64,000 bases of DNA from Brasenia schreberi (GCA_036023115.1 JAYKKT010000080.1:7391501-7455500); one strand, 5' to 3'. Numbered from the stretch's first letter, positions 45,538-56,515 are shown. Translations and numbers: made by a program. The notes: generated by a model not told the origin, from the letters alone.

Positions 45538-47490
45538 TATAAATGCTATGATCCGATTCTTAAAAAAAATGTATGTATCCATGGATGTCACCTTCAGTGA
45601 ATCTACTCCATATTATGCTTCCAAGGGGCAGTCAAATCTATCTCAACATCATTCTCCGTATGTTATTCCTCTAATTCCTAGTGAAGCAGAAAGTATTACT
45701 GGTGATAATTAAGAAGAATCATATCAATCAAATGGAATTTTAATGTATAAGAGAGGATCAAGGAATATTGTTTATCCCCAAGAAAGAACAGTACAACATC
45801 AAATCACCAAAGAGATTTCCCCTGATTCAGATCTTCAAGAAGAAGAAGATCTAGACATTCCTATTGCCATTCGCAAAGGTAAACGTACATGTGCCCGTTA
45901 TCCGATTTCTGATTATGTTTCATATGCAAATACTTTTCAGAATTATCAAAACTTTGTTATGAATTCTGATAAACAGAAGATTCCTCCTAAATTTGAAGAA
46001 GCAATCAAGTGCCCCTTATGAAAATGGGCAATTGAAGAAGAGTTGAATGCCCTTGTGAAAAATAACACATGGACCATCACACAGCTACCTTCAGACAGAA
46101 ATATTGTAGGATGCAAATGGGTGTTTACTATTAAGTATAAGGCAGATGGTACCATTGAAAGATATAAAGACAAATTAGTGGCTAAAGGCTATGGCATCGA
46201 CTATACAAAAACTTTTGCACGAGTGGCTAAGCTTACATCAATACGAATTCTCCTTAGTATGACAGCAAATTTGGGGTGGGATCTTTGGCAGCTTGATGTT
46301 AAAAATGTCTTCTTACAGGGAGACTTAAATGAAGAAGTTTACATAGAACTACCACCTGGAATGAATATGAGAATGTTTGGAAATAAAGTATGTAAATTAA
46401 ATAAAACTATTTATGGATTGAAGCAATCTCCAAGAGCTTGGTTTGAGAAATTCAGTAATGCAATGCTTAGTCTGGGATACAGCAGAAACCTTAATGATCA
46501 TACTATCTTCTTCAAGAAAGGAACCAAAATATCCATTCTGGCGGTCTATGTGGATGACATCATTGTCACTGGAGATGATTTTAAAGAAATATCGAAACTG
46601 AAAATGAATCTTCACAGACTATTTGATCTTAAAGATCTGGGCAGACTTCACTATTTTTGGATATAGAAGTACTCTATTCCAACAGAGGTATCTTTTGACT
46701 CAGCGGAAATATTTGTTGGATCTTCTTGTAGAAACAAATATGCTAAAATGTAAATTGAGTAAGTTGGTCAGTGGTGATAGTGAGGAGTTTAAAGATATTC
46801 ATAAATATCAGAAGTTGATTGGCAAACTTATATATTTAACCATTACTCGTCCAGATATCACATATGCAGTTGGCATTGTTAGCAAATATATGCATTCTCC
46901 TACCAAGAGACATATAAATGCAGTGTACAGAATTCTACGATATTTTAAATCAACATCTGGTATGGGCCTACTTTATTCCAAATCACCAAATCAACAGCTT
47001 ATTATTGAGATTTATTTAGATGCAGATCGGGTTGGATCTCAAGATGATCAAAAATCAACTACGGGATATATAACCTTACTTGGTGGAAATATTATATCAT
47101 GGAGAAGTAAAAAGCATACTGTAGTTGCCAGATCTACAGCTGAAGCCGAATACAGAGCCATAGCTCAAGCAATGTGTGAAGGCAAATGGTTAGCTTCTCT
47201 AATCTGTGAACTGGGATTTGATACTATACATCCTATACCACTATATTGTAACAGCAGTGCAGCAATTTAGATGACTTCTAATCTTGTATATCATAAAAGG
47301 ACCAAACATATTGAAATTGACTGTCATTTTATCAGAGAGAAGATTGCTCTTCAAGAATTCAAATTGGAGTATGTTAAATCAGCAGATCAGAGAGCTGATT
47401 TTTTTACTAAAGCTATTGCTAGCAGACAACTCAAAGATATGTTATCCAAGTTGGGTGTACTCAATATCTTTCACCAAACTTGAGGGGAAG

Positions 47491-47797
47491 TGTTAAACAA
47501 GTTCACGTGTTTTTTTGTAATGGGTCCACGGGTCATGTAATGAGTATGTTATGGGTCCAAGTCCATTTCGGTGTAGATAAGATTAACTAAGGTCATTTTA
47601 GTCATTAAGTTATAATCCTTATAAATAAGAGATTAGGTCAAATCGTGTAGGTTAAGAAAGATTTGTGGAGCAGTCGGTTGCCACCTCTTGATAGGGTTGA
47701 TTGGAGGGATGCCTCCAATCGATCATAATCTGTAAGTTTTATTCTAATTCAAGTCAATAAAGTTCAGTTTTTCTTAATATGAACCACGTTTTTCAAA
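47491..47797 (+). repeat. 3' LTR of copia-2 (end approximate)
   Basis: It starts TGTTAAACAAG right after the polypurine tract TTGAGGGGAAG at 47480-47490. It contains a TATA-like TATAAATAAG at 47621-47630. The end is uncertain, either CCA at about 47786 or TCA at about 47797. After that the interior of the minus-strand LTR element resumes. Confidence 0.65.
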
Positions 47798-48052
47798 GAA
47801 CCAAACGTATCTTTAAAAGTGAATATGATGCACGATCTGAATCACGTCTTCTTCAAGGGCACAGACACTCTTAAAACACATGAATATGCAGTCTGTCACT
47901 AGACTGCGCATAAATGAATATGCTGCCCCAAAAAAGAACATACACACCTTAACAAAAAAACTGAATTGCGTCTTCACTGTGAACATACCAATCTGATTTT
48001 ACTTTTCCTTTTGCATTTTAGGCTTTCTTTTAAGGTTTTGGCTCTGATACCA
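47798..48052 (-). mobile_element. Leader of the minus-strand LTR element with primer site
   Basis: TGGTATCAGAGCC (minus strand, 48052 to 48040) is a perfect initiator-Met primer site directly downstream of the 5' LTR end ACAACA. The rest of the leader shows no frame. Confidence 0.75.
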
Positions 48053-48125
48053 TGTTGTAATTATCGAGAAACACAACGGATAATAAACAATAGAAGATAT
48101 TAATGGAAAATAAGAATAATAATGT
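48053..48125 (-). repeat. Remnant (73 bp) of the 5' LTR
   Basis: It matches 33620-33692 closely (TGTTGTAATTATC, AACACA, GATAATAAACAATA, AATAATAATG). The match stops abruptly at 48125, only 87 bp from the next RADA exon. The rest of the LTR was lost by deletion. Confidence 0.85.
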
Positions 48126-48211
48126 AACAATGTGTTAGCATGACACGGTGCACTTTAAGACAATACACAGATTGAAGCAACACAAATTTGTAAGCAATCA
48201 TAGAAGCAAAC

Positions 48212-48319
48212 CTGTGTAACACTTCCTGCACTTCCAGGCAAACCTCTCAAATATACGGTCTGAATCGAATCGACTATTATAGCTCGAGGAGAAAGTGATT
48301 GAATTTTTTCCATGATATC
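48212..48319 (-). CDS. RADA: RADA exon with Walker-B-like strand
   Basis: The 36 codons begin DIMEKIQSLSPRAIIVDSIQ and continue TVYLRGLPGSAGSVTQ. AIIVDSIQT is the hydrophobic strand with the Walker B aspartate in RadA proteins. The acceptor is TTTCAG and the donor is GTTTGC. It is in phase 0 with STDVE at 52825. Confidence 0.95.
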
Positions 48320-48736
48320 CTGAAAGATAGAGCAGTAAGTCAAAAATTCATGCTTTTGGCAAGTCATAGGCATTTTACCTCTGCTGAAACAAATGGGGTT
48401 GGATTCAGATCACGTGAAAAATGTCTTTTTTTCAATGTTGGAAATTTATGATATGTCCAATTTCATGTTGGACATTTATAATATGTTTGACTTTGGAGTC
48501 TTAATACAAACATAGGTCGAGTGGATGGTGTGCTACGAACATGGACAAGATAAATCACCTGGCCTTGTTCATGCACGAAGAGCTCCCATGGGAACAGTGG
48601 AGCTCCAATTAAAAAAGTGCAGTTTTACATGGTGATTCTTTGCTCCATGGCCAAGAAAATGGTTAGGGCCGAACCCCATTTCTTCTAAGTCCAAACGGGT
48701 TCCTGAAGTATTATAATAAAAGAGAGGGAGAACAAG

Positions 48737-48915
48737 CAGTGGCAGATCTAGAATTTTCTGTGGGGTGGGACAAACTGCTTATTTGACCATTTCAGCTGGG
48801 GGCAAACTATGTATAGTGGTCATGGATTCAATCATCCCCCATAACTTTTTCTTTGTTTTTCCGAATTTCAGGTGGGGTGGCCACCCCACCTCGCCTCAAT
48901 GTAGATCCACCACTG
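48737..48915. mobile_element. Short hAT MITE, 179 bp, perfect 8-bp TSD
   Basis: The ends are CAGTGGCAGATCTAGA and, inverted, CAGTGGTGGATCTACA. The flanks AGAACAAG at 48729-48736 and 48916-48923 are identical. CAGTGGCGGATCTAG-type ends are common in plant hAT MITEs. Confidence 0.92.
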
Positions 48916-49095
48916 AGAACAAGCAGGTCTAGGAATTGGTTTACTAGTAAGGCTCATGAGCTGCATATTGCATGTTTGGATCCTGTCCCTTCCTAAGAAG
49001 AAAGCTTTGATCCTTTTTCATCTCATCACAAACAGGTTCTCTGTTAGTGTCTGATTTTTTATCGTTTCCTGACTGCTAATAGTAAAGGCAATCTT

Positions 49096-49925
49096 GGACG
49101 TTGATACATAACTAAGGGAATGCTTTAGAAGGCCTTGTTACCTGAGAAAACAATCTTTAAGAGGGTCTTCTTACCCAAGAAAACTATCCTTTCCATATAG
49201 GTTTAAATTTGACTAATTACTCTTTAAGACCCTTCAACCACTTTCAGTCGTGCTAAGAAGCCTTCACAATAGACCAATACTGAACCACATGAATCTTAAA
49301 TTATAAAGCAACCAATGGCATCATAAAGAAAACTGAAACGGTAGACAATAAGTGCAGTAGCAGTGAATATGGAATTGGTAATGAAGTATCAAAAAAGTAG
49401 GCCATCCAAGATTAAATAGATTATGCATCAACAGTATATTTACCACAGAACCTTTTATTTTGGAAAAATAAATCCATTAACTAAAATGGCGTTGATCACA
49501 ACAAACTTGCAAACCAGATGCGATCGTACTGCATGTTCAACAAAAAGTAATGGCTCAAACTGCTTCATGCATGTCGTTTTTCCATTTAGATGATTTAATA
49601 AAAACAGTACTTCTGTACAATTTTACTTTAAAGATGCATTGTTTTATGTACTTAAAACAAAGATTTATGCCTACAAATAGGTATAGTTATTGATTTTAGA
49701 AATAGAGGAGAGCTGTTGTTTTTCCCCTACTTACTGCAGAAAAGCTTTAAACTACCAGAAAAAACGTTCACCACCAAATCCATATCACCCAAGACCACTA
49801 CCATCACCGTCCTCTATCATCAGTACCCTCCACAACGCCAAACCACAGTTGCTGCTGCTGCTAGCATCAACCACCACCATGTACTAGCATCACTCATGAT
49901 CACCACCATACATGGTGCCACAACC
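49096..49925. repeat. Segmental tandem duplication, copy 1 (about 0.83 kb)
   Basis: It starts at TTGGACGTTGATACATAAC and includes AAGCAACCAATGGCATCATA, ACCACAGAACCTTTTATTTT and a GCTGCTGCTG stretch. The same blocks recur in the same order from 49943. The ACC-rich end (49760-49925) encodes low-complexity frames only. Confidence 0.85.
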
Positions 49926-49942
49926 ACTACAGCATAGTGTTG

Positions 49943-51190
49943 GACGTTGATACATAACCAAGTGAATGCTTTAGAAGGCCTTTTTACCTACAAAAACTAT
50001 CCTTGCCATATAGGTCTAAAGTTAAGTAACTATTCTTAGTAAGACCCTTCAACCACTTCCACTCATGCTAAGAAGCCCTCACATCCCGCCAACACAAAGC
50101 CACATGAATTTTGCATCATAAAGCAACCAATGGCATCATAAAGGAACACAATATGTGACCTCAACATCAATTGCAATTTTATAAATATTGTATCGTATCG
50201 TATGATACGACATGCAATACAGGTGTATCGGTACTTCAACGGCTGAACTGATACGATTCAAGTACATGTATCGCACCCATATCATATGATACAAGTATTG
50301 TATCGTACGATACACTCCAAGTTTCAGAAAATATTTTTTTCAAAATAAAAGTTGAGTGTGTTTAAACCCCTCTAAGAGGGCTTCTTTTGCTCCTTTTGCA
50401 TGTCTATCTCTTCCTCCCTTACAGACCAACTCTTTTCTATCTAAAAATCACATATTTATTCTACATTCATTAATAATCATTTATCCTATATTTCAAAATG
50501 AGGCCCGAGAGCAATGTATGCATGTGATTTAGTTTGTTTTGACATTGAAATCATTGTCTCTCGGCATGATGCAAGTTGCAGAATTTTTTTCACAATTTTT
50601 TAAAAGATTTTAATGATTTTTTAGAAAAATAATTAAGAAAACAGTTGTATCGTACCATACCATATCATACGATATGGGTGTATCAGTACCCCGTGTGATA
50701 CATGATCCGATACGATATTTACAACATTGATCAATTGCACCAAAGGTAGTGAGAAAACTGAAACTTTTGATAATAAGTGCAGCAGTAGTGAATGTGAAAC
50801 AGCTAATGAACTATCAGAAGATGAAATAGATTTTGCATCAACAATATATTTACCACAGAACCTTTTATTTTGGAAAGATAAAATCCATTAACTAAAATTG
50901 CGCTGATCAGAACAGACTCACAAGCTGGACGATTTTCATACTGCATGTTCAAGAAAGTTTAGTGGCTTAAACTACTTCATGCATCTGCCACTACACCATT
51001 TAGATGACGTCATAAACACAGTACTTCTATGCAATTGTACTTTGGTGATGCACTATTTTGTGTACTCAAAACAAAGATTTGTAATGATAAAGAGGTAGAG
51101 TTATTGCCACAGTTGCTGCTGCTGCCAGCATCAACCACCAATGTGCACTAGCACCACAATCACGATAGCCACATACATGGTACCATAACC
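49943..51190. repeat. Segmental tandem duplication, copy 2, with a MITE inside
   Basis: It matches 49096-49925 from TTGGACGTTGATACATAAC onward. The match is broken at 50174-50729 by a hAT MITE and resumes with AAAACTGAAACTTTTGATAA. The MITE is absent from copy 1, so it came after the duplication. Confidence 0.85.
50174..50729. mobile_element. hAT MITE, 556 bp, perfect 8-bp TSD
   Basis: It begins CAATTTTATAAATATTGTAT and ends ATATTTACAACATTG. The target duplication ATCAATTG lies at 50166-50173 and 50730-50737. Many GTATCG / CGATAC motifs flank both ends (50190-50310 and 50645-50720). There is no transposase. Confidence 0.92.
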
Positions 51191-52824
51191 ACCATCCCCA
51201 CCACCGCCATTACCCCACTGTATAGTTCAAAATGACTTTACATCAAATTATCCCTTTTCTTTGGAAAAGAAGTTCTAGTAATAGCTTGGCTTTTATTTGA
51301 ACTAGAAATAGCGATACATTGAGATAGGTCAATTTCAGCACAATATGGGGATCAGCAGAGAGTACCCAGAGAATCCAAATTGTGGAGCCGTTTCACAAGG
51401 TCAAACAGTGGCCTCACACGTCATATAGAGAATACAGAAAGGTATGTGAAAACATATTGATGGTTTCAAAATTCAAGCAATAGAATCACAACAAGCAAGA
51501 ACAAGGAAGGATCTATGTCTAGTCACACAAATGCAAATAGCCAATTCAAGTTGTTCAAATAAACCCACAGTAGTAGTGGTCATCTTCAGAACATTGAATT
51601 TAGCCCAACACCTCTTAAGATCATCAGCAAAGGAATGCATTTCATATAGCTGTTCAAACATCTTATGTATCAAACATGTGTACGTTTTATGGTGGTAGAT
51701 CTTTATGGTTTTATCCCGGAAATGGTGGAGGTGTACATTTTAAAACATGTTGGCTGCTTATTAATCATCAACTACTAGTTCCTTCACCAGGCTCGATCTC
51801 GTGTATGTGATCAGCTTCTGCTTCCACCATTGCCGACTACGAAGCTTGATATGCAATTGGATAAGGGTAAATGAGGAAAACTACTGTCTCTTTTATTTTG
51901 AGAGTAGTGAGAGCAGTCACGTTCATTGCCCTGCAGCCTTATTAATGAAGGGCCCCATTAGAGTCTACCTCTGAATCCATTTACCAAATACCGGAATGAA
52001 GAACTTGTTTCCCCATTATCAAGCAAAGCCAGAAAATTGTCATGGTGATATCTGGTGGAATATGTACGTATTTTCTGTTCATCATGGTAAGGATATAAAC
52101 ACATTTGTTACATTCAACAGACAGACAGACAGAAAGAGGATCTCATGCAGTCATTTCTCCCTTTTCATGTGCATTCTCTGATCTGTCTCCATTGTGTCAT
52201 TGCAGGTCATATCCCACGGAGGGTCTTCTCAAGACCTTATGGAAATGAATTGACTAGAACTCTAACATCTAAAAATGATCAAGAAGACATTGCTTGTCTA
52301 TAATAGACTTCATTATCTGCAGACGCCATCTTCAAAGGTATGAGAATGCAACACAAAATACATTAGTCCCTCGATAGCACCTTTGTTTGTACTGATGAGA
52401 GCAGCTCATTTGTGGAGTATTTTTTCTTGGTCTGCAACCAGAAGGATACTGTTTATGAGCAAAAAATAATACCAGATTAATGGAAACCAATTACCAATTT
52501 GGTTAGATTGGAAGCCATGGAAAATTCAATGACTAGTAATGTTCAACTACAATTTCTAGCTTTTTCGCATTATTAGGGAACTGAACTTGGCATACAAACA
52601 ATTACTCGATTCATGACTACATAATGCACAATGTGACAATAAAAATCAGTATTATATGCACTACCAAAAGGATAAATATTTGTGCAAAGGTTTTGCGGTA
52701 GAGGTACTTATTCACAAGGAAAATCTTGAGAATTGTGGAACTTTTCTAGCTAATCAACAGACAAGGAACTAAGCACAGAAGAAATCTGTACCTAGCCTGA
52801 AACGTCTTCTCTATAAAAGCATAC

Positions 52825-52908
52825 CTCAACATCTGTACTTGAGTACAGATAAAGATACCCGGTCCTAATTTTCATGCGATCAGCTCGACTGCCAATCTGT
52901 TCAATGCT
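52825..52908 (-). CDS. RADA: RADA exon (SIEQIGSRADRM)
   Basis: The 28 codons read SIEQIGSRADRMKIRTGYLY then LYSSTDVE. GEES-EQI--RA-R is conserved in RadA after the Walker A domain. The acceptor is ATTTCAG and the donor is GTATG. It is in phase 0 with VSGEE at 53808. Confidence 0.95.
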
Positions 52909-53807
52909 CTGAAATGAGAGAACATATTAATAAACAAGCTCAATAAAAAAGTTAAACCATCAGCTAGAAACAACAATAACCAAATCACTTTCTCTAATAA
53001 CCAAAAACTGAGGATGACCATGTAAGAATCTGGAAGTATGTTTAGATTCACAAATTATGCAAAATTTCACTAACTGTAATAAAGTTTCATTTTGGCCTCT
53101 CAATAATAAATACTATACCTTAAGACACATTGTATACCAGTTCCAGCTTTCACTGCACCGATAGTCAGCATGACTTTACAAAACAGTTGTTTAGCGTAAC
53201 CTACAACAATGTTCACACTGCTGAACACTCAATGAGGCTGTTTACCAGTTGTAAGTTTCACTGTAGCAATTATGGTCATCACTGATTTTTGTTTGAAAAC
53301 AGTCATCACAAACCAATAGATGCCCAACGTGAGAGAGAGAGAGAAGAGGGTGAGGGTGGGAAAAGAAAACCTCTCAAGCCAAGTTAAACCAGATGTGCCT
53401 ACCACAGTTTCTCTTTTTCCTTTTTTGGTTGCACTGCCAGGTATGCATGCCATGGGAGTTGACTCATGACCTTCATCACATGAGCCGTGCCAGGTGAGCT
53501 AACGCTCTGAGTGCTTGCTTACTGCAATTCTGAAACTTTATTTGTTTATTTTGCCTGAGTCATCTCACATCCATACATGGCCAACTCACCAGATTATGGG
53601 ATTAATATTCAGAAAAACAAGACAGCCATGCTACGCATAGTATGAAAATAGGTTCACAGAACTAGTTCCTGGCAATGACTCTTTACTCTACGCTGGGTCA
53701 CTGTGTTGCGGAAGAAAGTGTAAACAAATAGTGGTTGCCAGTCACAACATTTGATGCATGATATATTAAGAAGCTATAATGGATAAAAAAGGATGCAGAA
53801 TTCTCAC
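52909..53807 (-). other. RADA intron
   Basis: 0.9 kb. A short GA run lies at 53331-53344. No element is recognised. Confidence 0.6.
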
Positions 53808-53879
53808 CTCCTCACCAGAGACATAAACAACAGGAGCTGGGCCACTAGAACCACATCCTTCAGCTAGGATTGCAGCAAT
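53808..53879 (-). CDS. RADA: RADA exon (IAAILAEGCGS...VSGEE)
   Basis: The 24 codons begin IAAILAEGCGSSGPAP and end VVYVSGEE. The acceptor is CTGTAG and the donor is GTGAG. It completes the helix after Walker A (LLQ-IAAILAEG) and the conserved YVSGEE strand of RadA. Confidence 0.95.
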
Positions 53880-54255
53880 CTACAGCAATAGATGAAGAAT
53901 AACACATCAAAATTTTCTCGGTGTGGAATAAGCACATATCTAGTAAAGGGGGAAAGCGAATAGAAGAGAACAACTTCGCAAATGTCCAAGAAGTTGCCAA
54001 ATACAACTCCTCTACATTAGTCATGAAGGGGAAAGGTTAATGTTCACATTGAGTAGCTGCATTCCTAGCATGTAGCGATACAATTATTTTACCATCAATT
54101 TCAACAACTCCCCCTATGGGCCCTAGACCCATCATGAAAATGGAAACATGATGAATATCAGGCAGGTCACAATGTACGACATGAAATCTTGCAATAATCA
54201 AGTAAATATAGGCCTGTCTAAGGAAAAAATCAAAGATTTGACAGCAGGGTGTTAC

Positions 54256-54314
54256 CTGCAACAAGAACGTACTCTTCCCCACACCAGGGTCACCTCCAAT
54301 TAAAACTAAGGACC
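54256..54314 (-). CDS. RADA: RADA exon with Walker A (GGDPGVGKST)
   Basis: The 59-nt exon reads SLVLIGGDPGVGKSTFLLQ after a Gly codon that is split with the preceding exon. GGDPGVGKST is the Walker A ATP-binding loop typical of RadA. The acceptor is TTGTAG and the donor is GTAAC. Confidence 0.97.
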
Positions 54315-54875
54315 CTACAAGAAAACAGCTAAAATGTTCAAGTATGAACAAAGATTTACAAGTATTACAAGTCCATTAAAGATAGCAACATCCTATTCCA
54401 GAATAAACTGACTTAAGATGGATGTCTTACAAATGCACTGCTTCTTGTATATGTATTCTGATGCTTTTCAAATTAGTGAACTACGTGTGGTGAGACAAAT
54501 GCACTGCTTCTTGTATATGTATTCTGATGTCTTTCCAAACTAAGTATGTGTGAATGACGTGAGATATATACAATGTTGCATAGTAGTTACATCCTACGCA
54601 TGTCTTCAAAGAACTTGACAGTTGACACTGTGGCAAGGCTACAGTGAGTAAATAATATGCTTTCGTGGATACTATGTAGATGTGAACTCATCTAATCACA
54701 AAATCATTTATCATAAAACCATTATTTCAGTCATATGCATATGACCCTCCAGTCACTTTTGAAAATCAGGAAAATCGCTTATAAAGAAACAATCACAACC
54801 CACCCAGAGGATGAGGTAGCACCATAAATGAAATTCTTAGGCAATAACGAACATGCAATCAAATTTTTTTGATAC

Positions 54876-54931
54876 CTGGGACAACCCCTCCACCCAGCAC
54901 TCTTGAAACCTCCATTCCAAAGACTCCAGAT
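54876..54931 (-). CDS. RADA: RADA exon (SGVFGMEVSRVLGGGVVP), most 5' exon found
   Basis: It reads SGVFGMEVSRVLGGGVVP and then the first base of the Gly codon completed at 54314. L-G--E--RVLGGG-VPGS is the segment just before Walker A in RadA. The donor is GTATC. The acceptor is placed at TACCAG (54932-54937); using CTGAG instead would add 6 nt. The N-terminal zinc-finger and upstream exons are not seen in the rest of the window. Confidence 0.88.
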
Positions 54932-55240
54932 CTGGTACTCAGACAACAGTGTCATGAACATTTATCTATGCAATTACAAAGTACTTCGAAAACAAATTTG
55001 CTGAAAGACTCAAATATGCAGTGAAGAACACTCCAAGCACAGCAAGTAAACTGTAATAGATGATTAACAGAAAAACCAAATGATCATTGAAGAGGCTTCA
55101 ATAATCAATAATTGGCAGCATAGAGGCACATGGATGCGCAACCACCACCCATGTAGCGGGAAGTGGCAGATAGTGAACTATAGACAAGGGTAAAAGTCTA
55201 CGTTCCATGGACACTTCTAATAGGTTGAGGCACTCACGTC
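54932..55240 (-). other. RADA intron, nothing recognised
   Basis: No exon that would encode the expected LEWRIPL-type segment is visible here. Confidence 0.5.
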
Positions 55241-55843
55241 CAATGTTGTCAGTATCGTATCATAATGTGTATCATTTTTCGACAAGTATATCGTAACGTA
55301 TCATAAATTTTTAAAAATATTTTAAAAATAAAAGATCAATAATTCTTATAAATCAAAATTTGGGTAAACATTAATCGATTGAACATTAATTCAAATTATA
55401 AGTACAATTTTTATATTTCATATTTCATTCTTCACATATTTTAAGTAATTTACTTCTTTGGTTATGCCTCATGCATTTCTCACTTATTCGTATCACCTTA
55501 ACTATAGACCAATGTTGTAAAACTTGTAACGTATCATAAGATACGGTATAAGTTTATCGTATATCATAGACCAACACGATATGGTATGGGTAACACGATA
55601 TGGTATGGGTAATACGATATTGCCCATATCATAAAAGTCAATGTTAGGTTGCAAAATATAAAATATGAGAAACTCAATTTTTTTTCTCGTGTTCTGCTTA
55701 GTCCTAAACCCTTCTTGCCTTTGCCCCCAAATGGTGTTTCTATCTTCCATTTACTCGATTTCATGAAGAAAATACACATTTTTACTCTCAAACCCGTGAA
55801 AATCCTTAATATCTATAAGGCTCGATCTCATAGTAGATTTAAT
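55241..55843. mobile_element. Degenerate hAT ends
   Basis: Two left-end-like sequences, CAATGTTGTCAGTATCG at 55241 and CAATGTTGTAAAACTTG at 55510, are each followed by GTATCATAA / GATACG clusters. Neither has a matching right end with the expected target copies (CTCACGTC, CTATAGAC). They are probably hAT copies cut by later insertions. Confidence 0.6.
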
Positions 55844-56044
55844 CAATGTTATCTGTATCGCACTATATCGTATCGTAGGACACCACGATACGATACATGG
55901 TTATGTATCACATATACCAACTTATCGTGCCATATCGTGCGATATGGCACGTATCGCAAGAAACAGCCACAAAAAATTGTAATTTTTTTTGCGGGTTTTT
56001 TGCCTCTGTTCGCCTCTCTTCACTTCTCCCTAAGGCATCTTCCA

Positions 56045-56450
56045 CCGGATCTCCCCCTCGTTGATTGTATAGACAAATTAGTCCCTAATGAGAGTAGCGC
56101 AGATGCTATACATCGAGAGACGGAGATTTATGATAATGTTCTTCACTTGACGGCTTTGCCTATAGCAACCCGCAACTGCACTAATATACGCTAGGTAAAC
56201 TGTTTATCTTTATATTTAAGTTTCTTAAATCTTATATTTATTGTGAATTAAGTTTCTGATGTTTGTCTTTTTTTAGAGATGTTTGGTGGAATAGGTTTGA
56301 AAGTAATTGTCCAAACCTTAGAGATTTTGCAGTAAGAATTCTGAGTCAAACTTGTAGTGCAACGGATTATGAAAGGAATTGGAGTGTCTTTGAACACATC
56401 TACACAAAAAGAGTAACATGTTGGAACATAAGTGACTCAATGACTTAGTT
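56045..56450 (+). pseudogene. hAT transposase C-terminal fragment
   Basis: One frame reads VDCIDKLVPNESSADAIHRE, then YDNVLHLTALPIATRNCTNI before a stop at an apparent exon end. After an intron-like AT-rich gap, 56277-56400 reads WWNRFESNCPNLRDFAVRIL, SQTCSATDYERNWSVFEHIY. The ILSQTCSA-ERNWSVFE-IHTKKRN block is the hAT C-terminal dimerisation region. Confidence 0.85.
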
Positions 56451-56515
56451 TTCGTCTGTTTTAACATGCGGCTTTGATAAAGGTAATCTTGTATTAGTTA
56501 CTACTAATATGTACT

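Larger units (their letters stand above)
40541..47480 (+). pseudogene. Ty1/copia polyprotein, 5'-truncated, interrupted by RTE-E (copia-2)
   Basis: The order is the end of gag-pre-integrase (40570-40690, GKIFGDGRLQRGLYILED), then the zinc-knuckle part of integrase (CDVCQLGKHQK near 40850). The integrase core follows, with HSDIWGPSPVTS, LRSDNGG and NGVAERKNRHILE. It stops at 41538 and resumes at 45555 after RTE-E. Reverse transcriptase follows from 46043 (CKWVFTIKYKADG, QLDVKNVFLQGDL, YVDD at 46547-46558), then RNase H to 47380, where DADW is changed to DADR. Stops at about 41039, 45711, 46018 and 47268, plus frame changes near 46660, disable it. No 5' LTR is present. Confidence 0.92.
33620..48125 (-). 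mobile_element. Large minus-strand LTR element, heavily invaded, with DUF3444 fragment
   Basis: The 3' LTR is 33620-33967, next to the polypurine tract at 33968-33980. At the far end, TGGTATCAGAGCC (minus strand, 48040-48052) is the primer site, followed by 73 bp of 5' LTR (48053-48125) matching 33620-33692. The rest of the 5' LTR is deleted. After subtracting the insertions (hAT MITE 34294-35165, RTE-D, and copia-2 with its own insertions), about 2.7 kb of interior remains. That interior holds a 52-bp minisatellite, the 15-residue repeat and a DUF3444 fragment, all without retroviral enzymes. The element fills most of the 17.1-kb RADA intron in the same orientation as the gene. Confidence 0.7.
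48320..52824 (-). other. RADA intron with two hAT MITEs and a segmental duplication
   Basis: Outside 48737-48915 and 49096-51190 I see no element or coding segment. This includes 51200-52824 and 48320-48728. Confidence 0.5.
6173..54931 (-). other. RADA: RADA locus (partial; eleven exons found, >48 kb)
   Basis: Exons on the minus strand, in transcript order: 54876-54931, 54256-54314, 53808-53879, 52825-52908, 48212-48319, 31074-31136, 22582-22662, 20902-20967, 16024-16179, 7318-7363 and 6173-6211. All splice sites are AG at the acceptor and GT at the donor. The joined reading frame runs through without a stop from exon 1 to 16024, and again from 7318 to 6173. RadA/Sms proteins are RecA-like ATPases with an N-terminal zinc finger and a C-terminal Lon-like domain, and plant RADA is known as an organellar branch-migration factor. 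The zinc finger and the last part of the Lon-like domain are not in the window. A small exon of about 32 nt should lie between 7364 and 16023. Introns of 17.1, 8.7, 8.4, 4.7 and 4.5 kb are enlarged by transposons. Confidence 0.9.
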
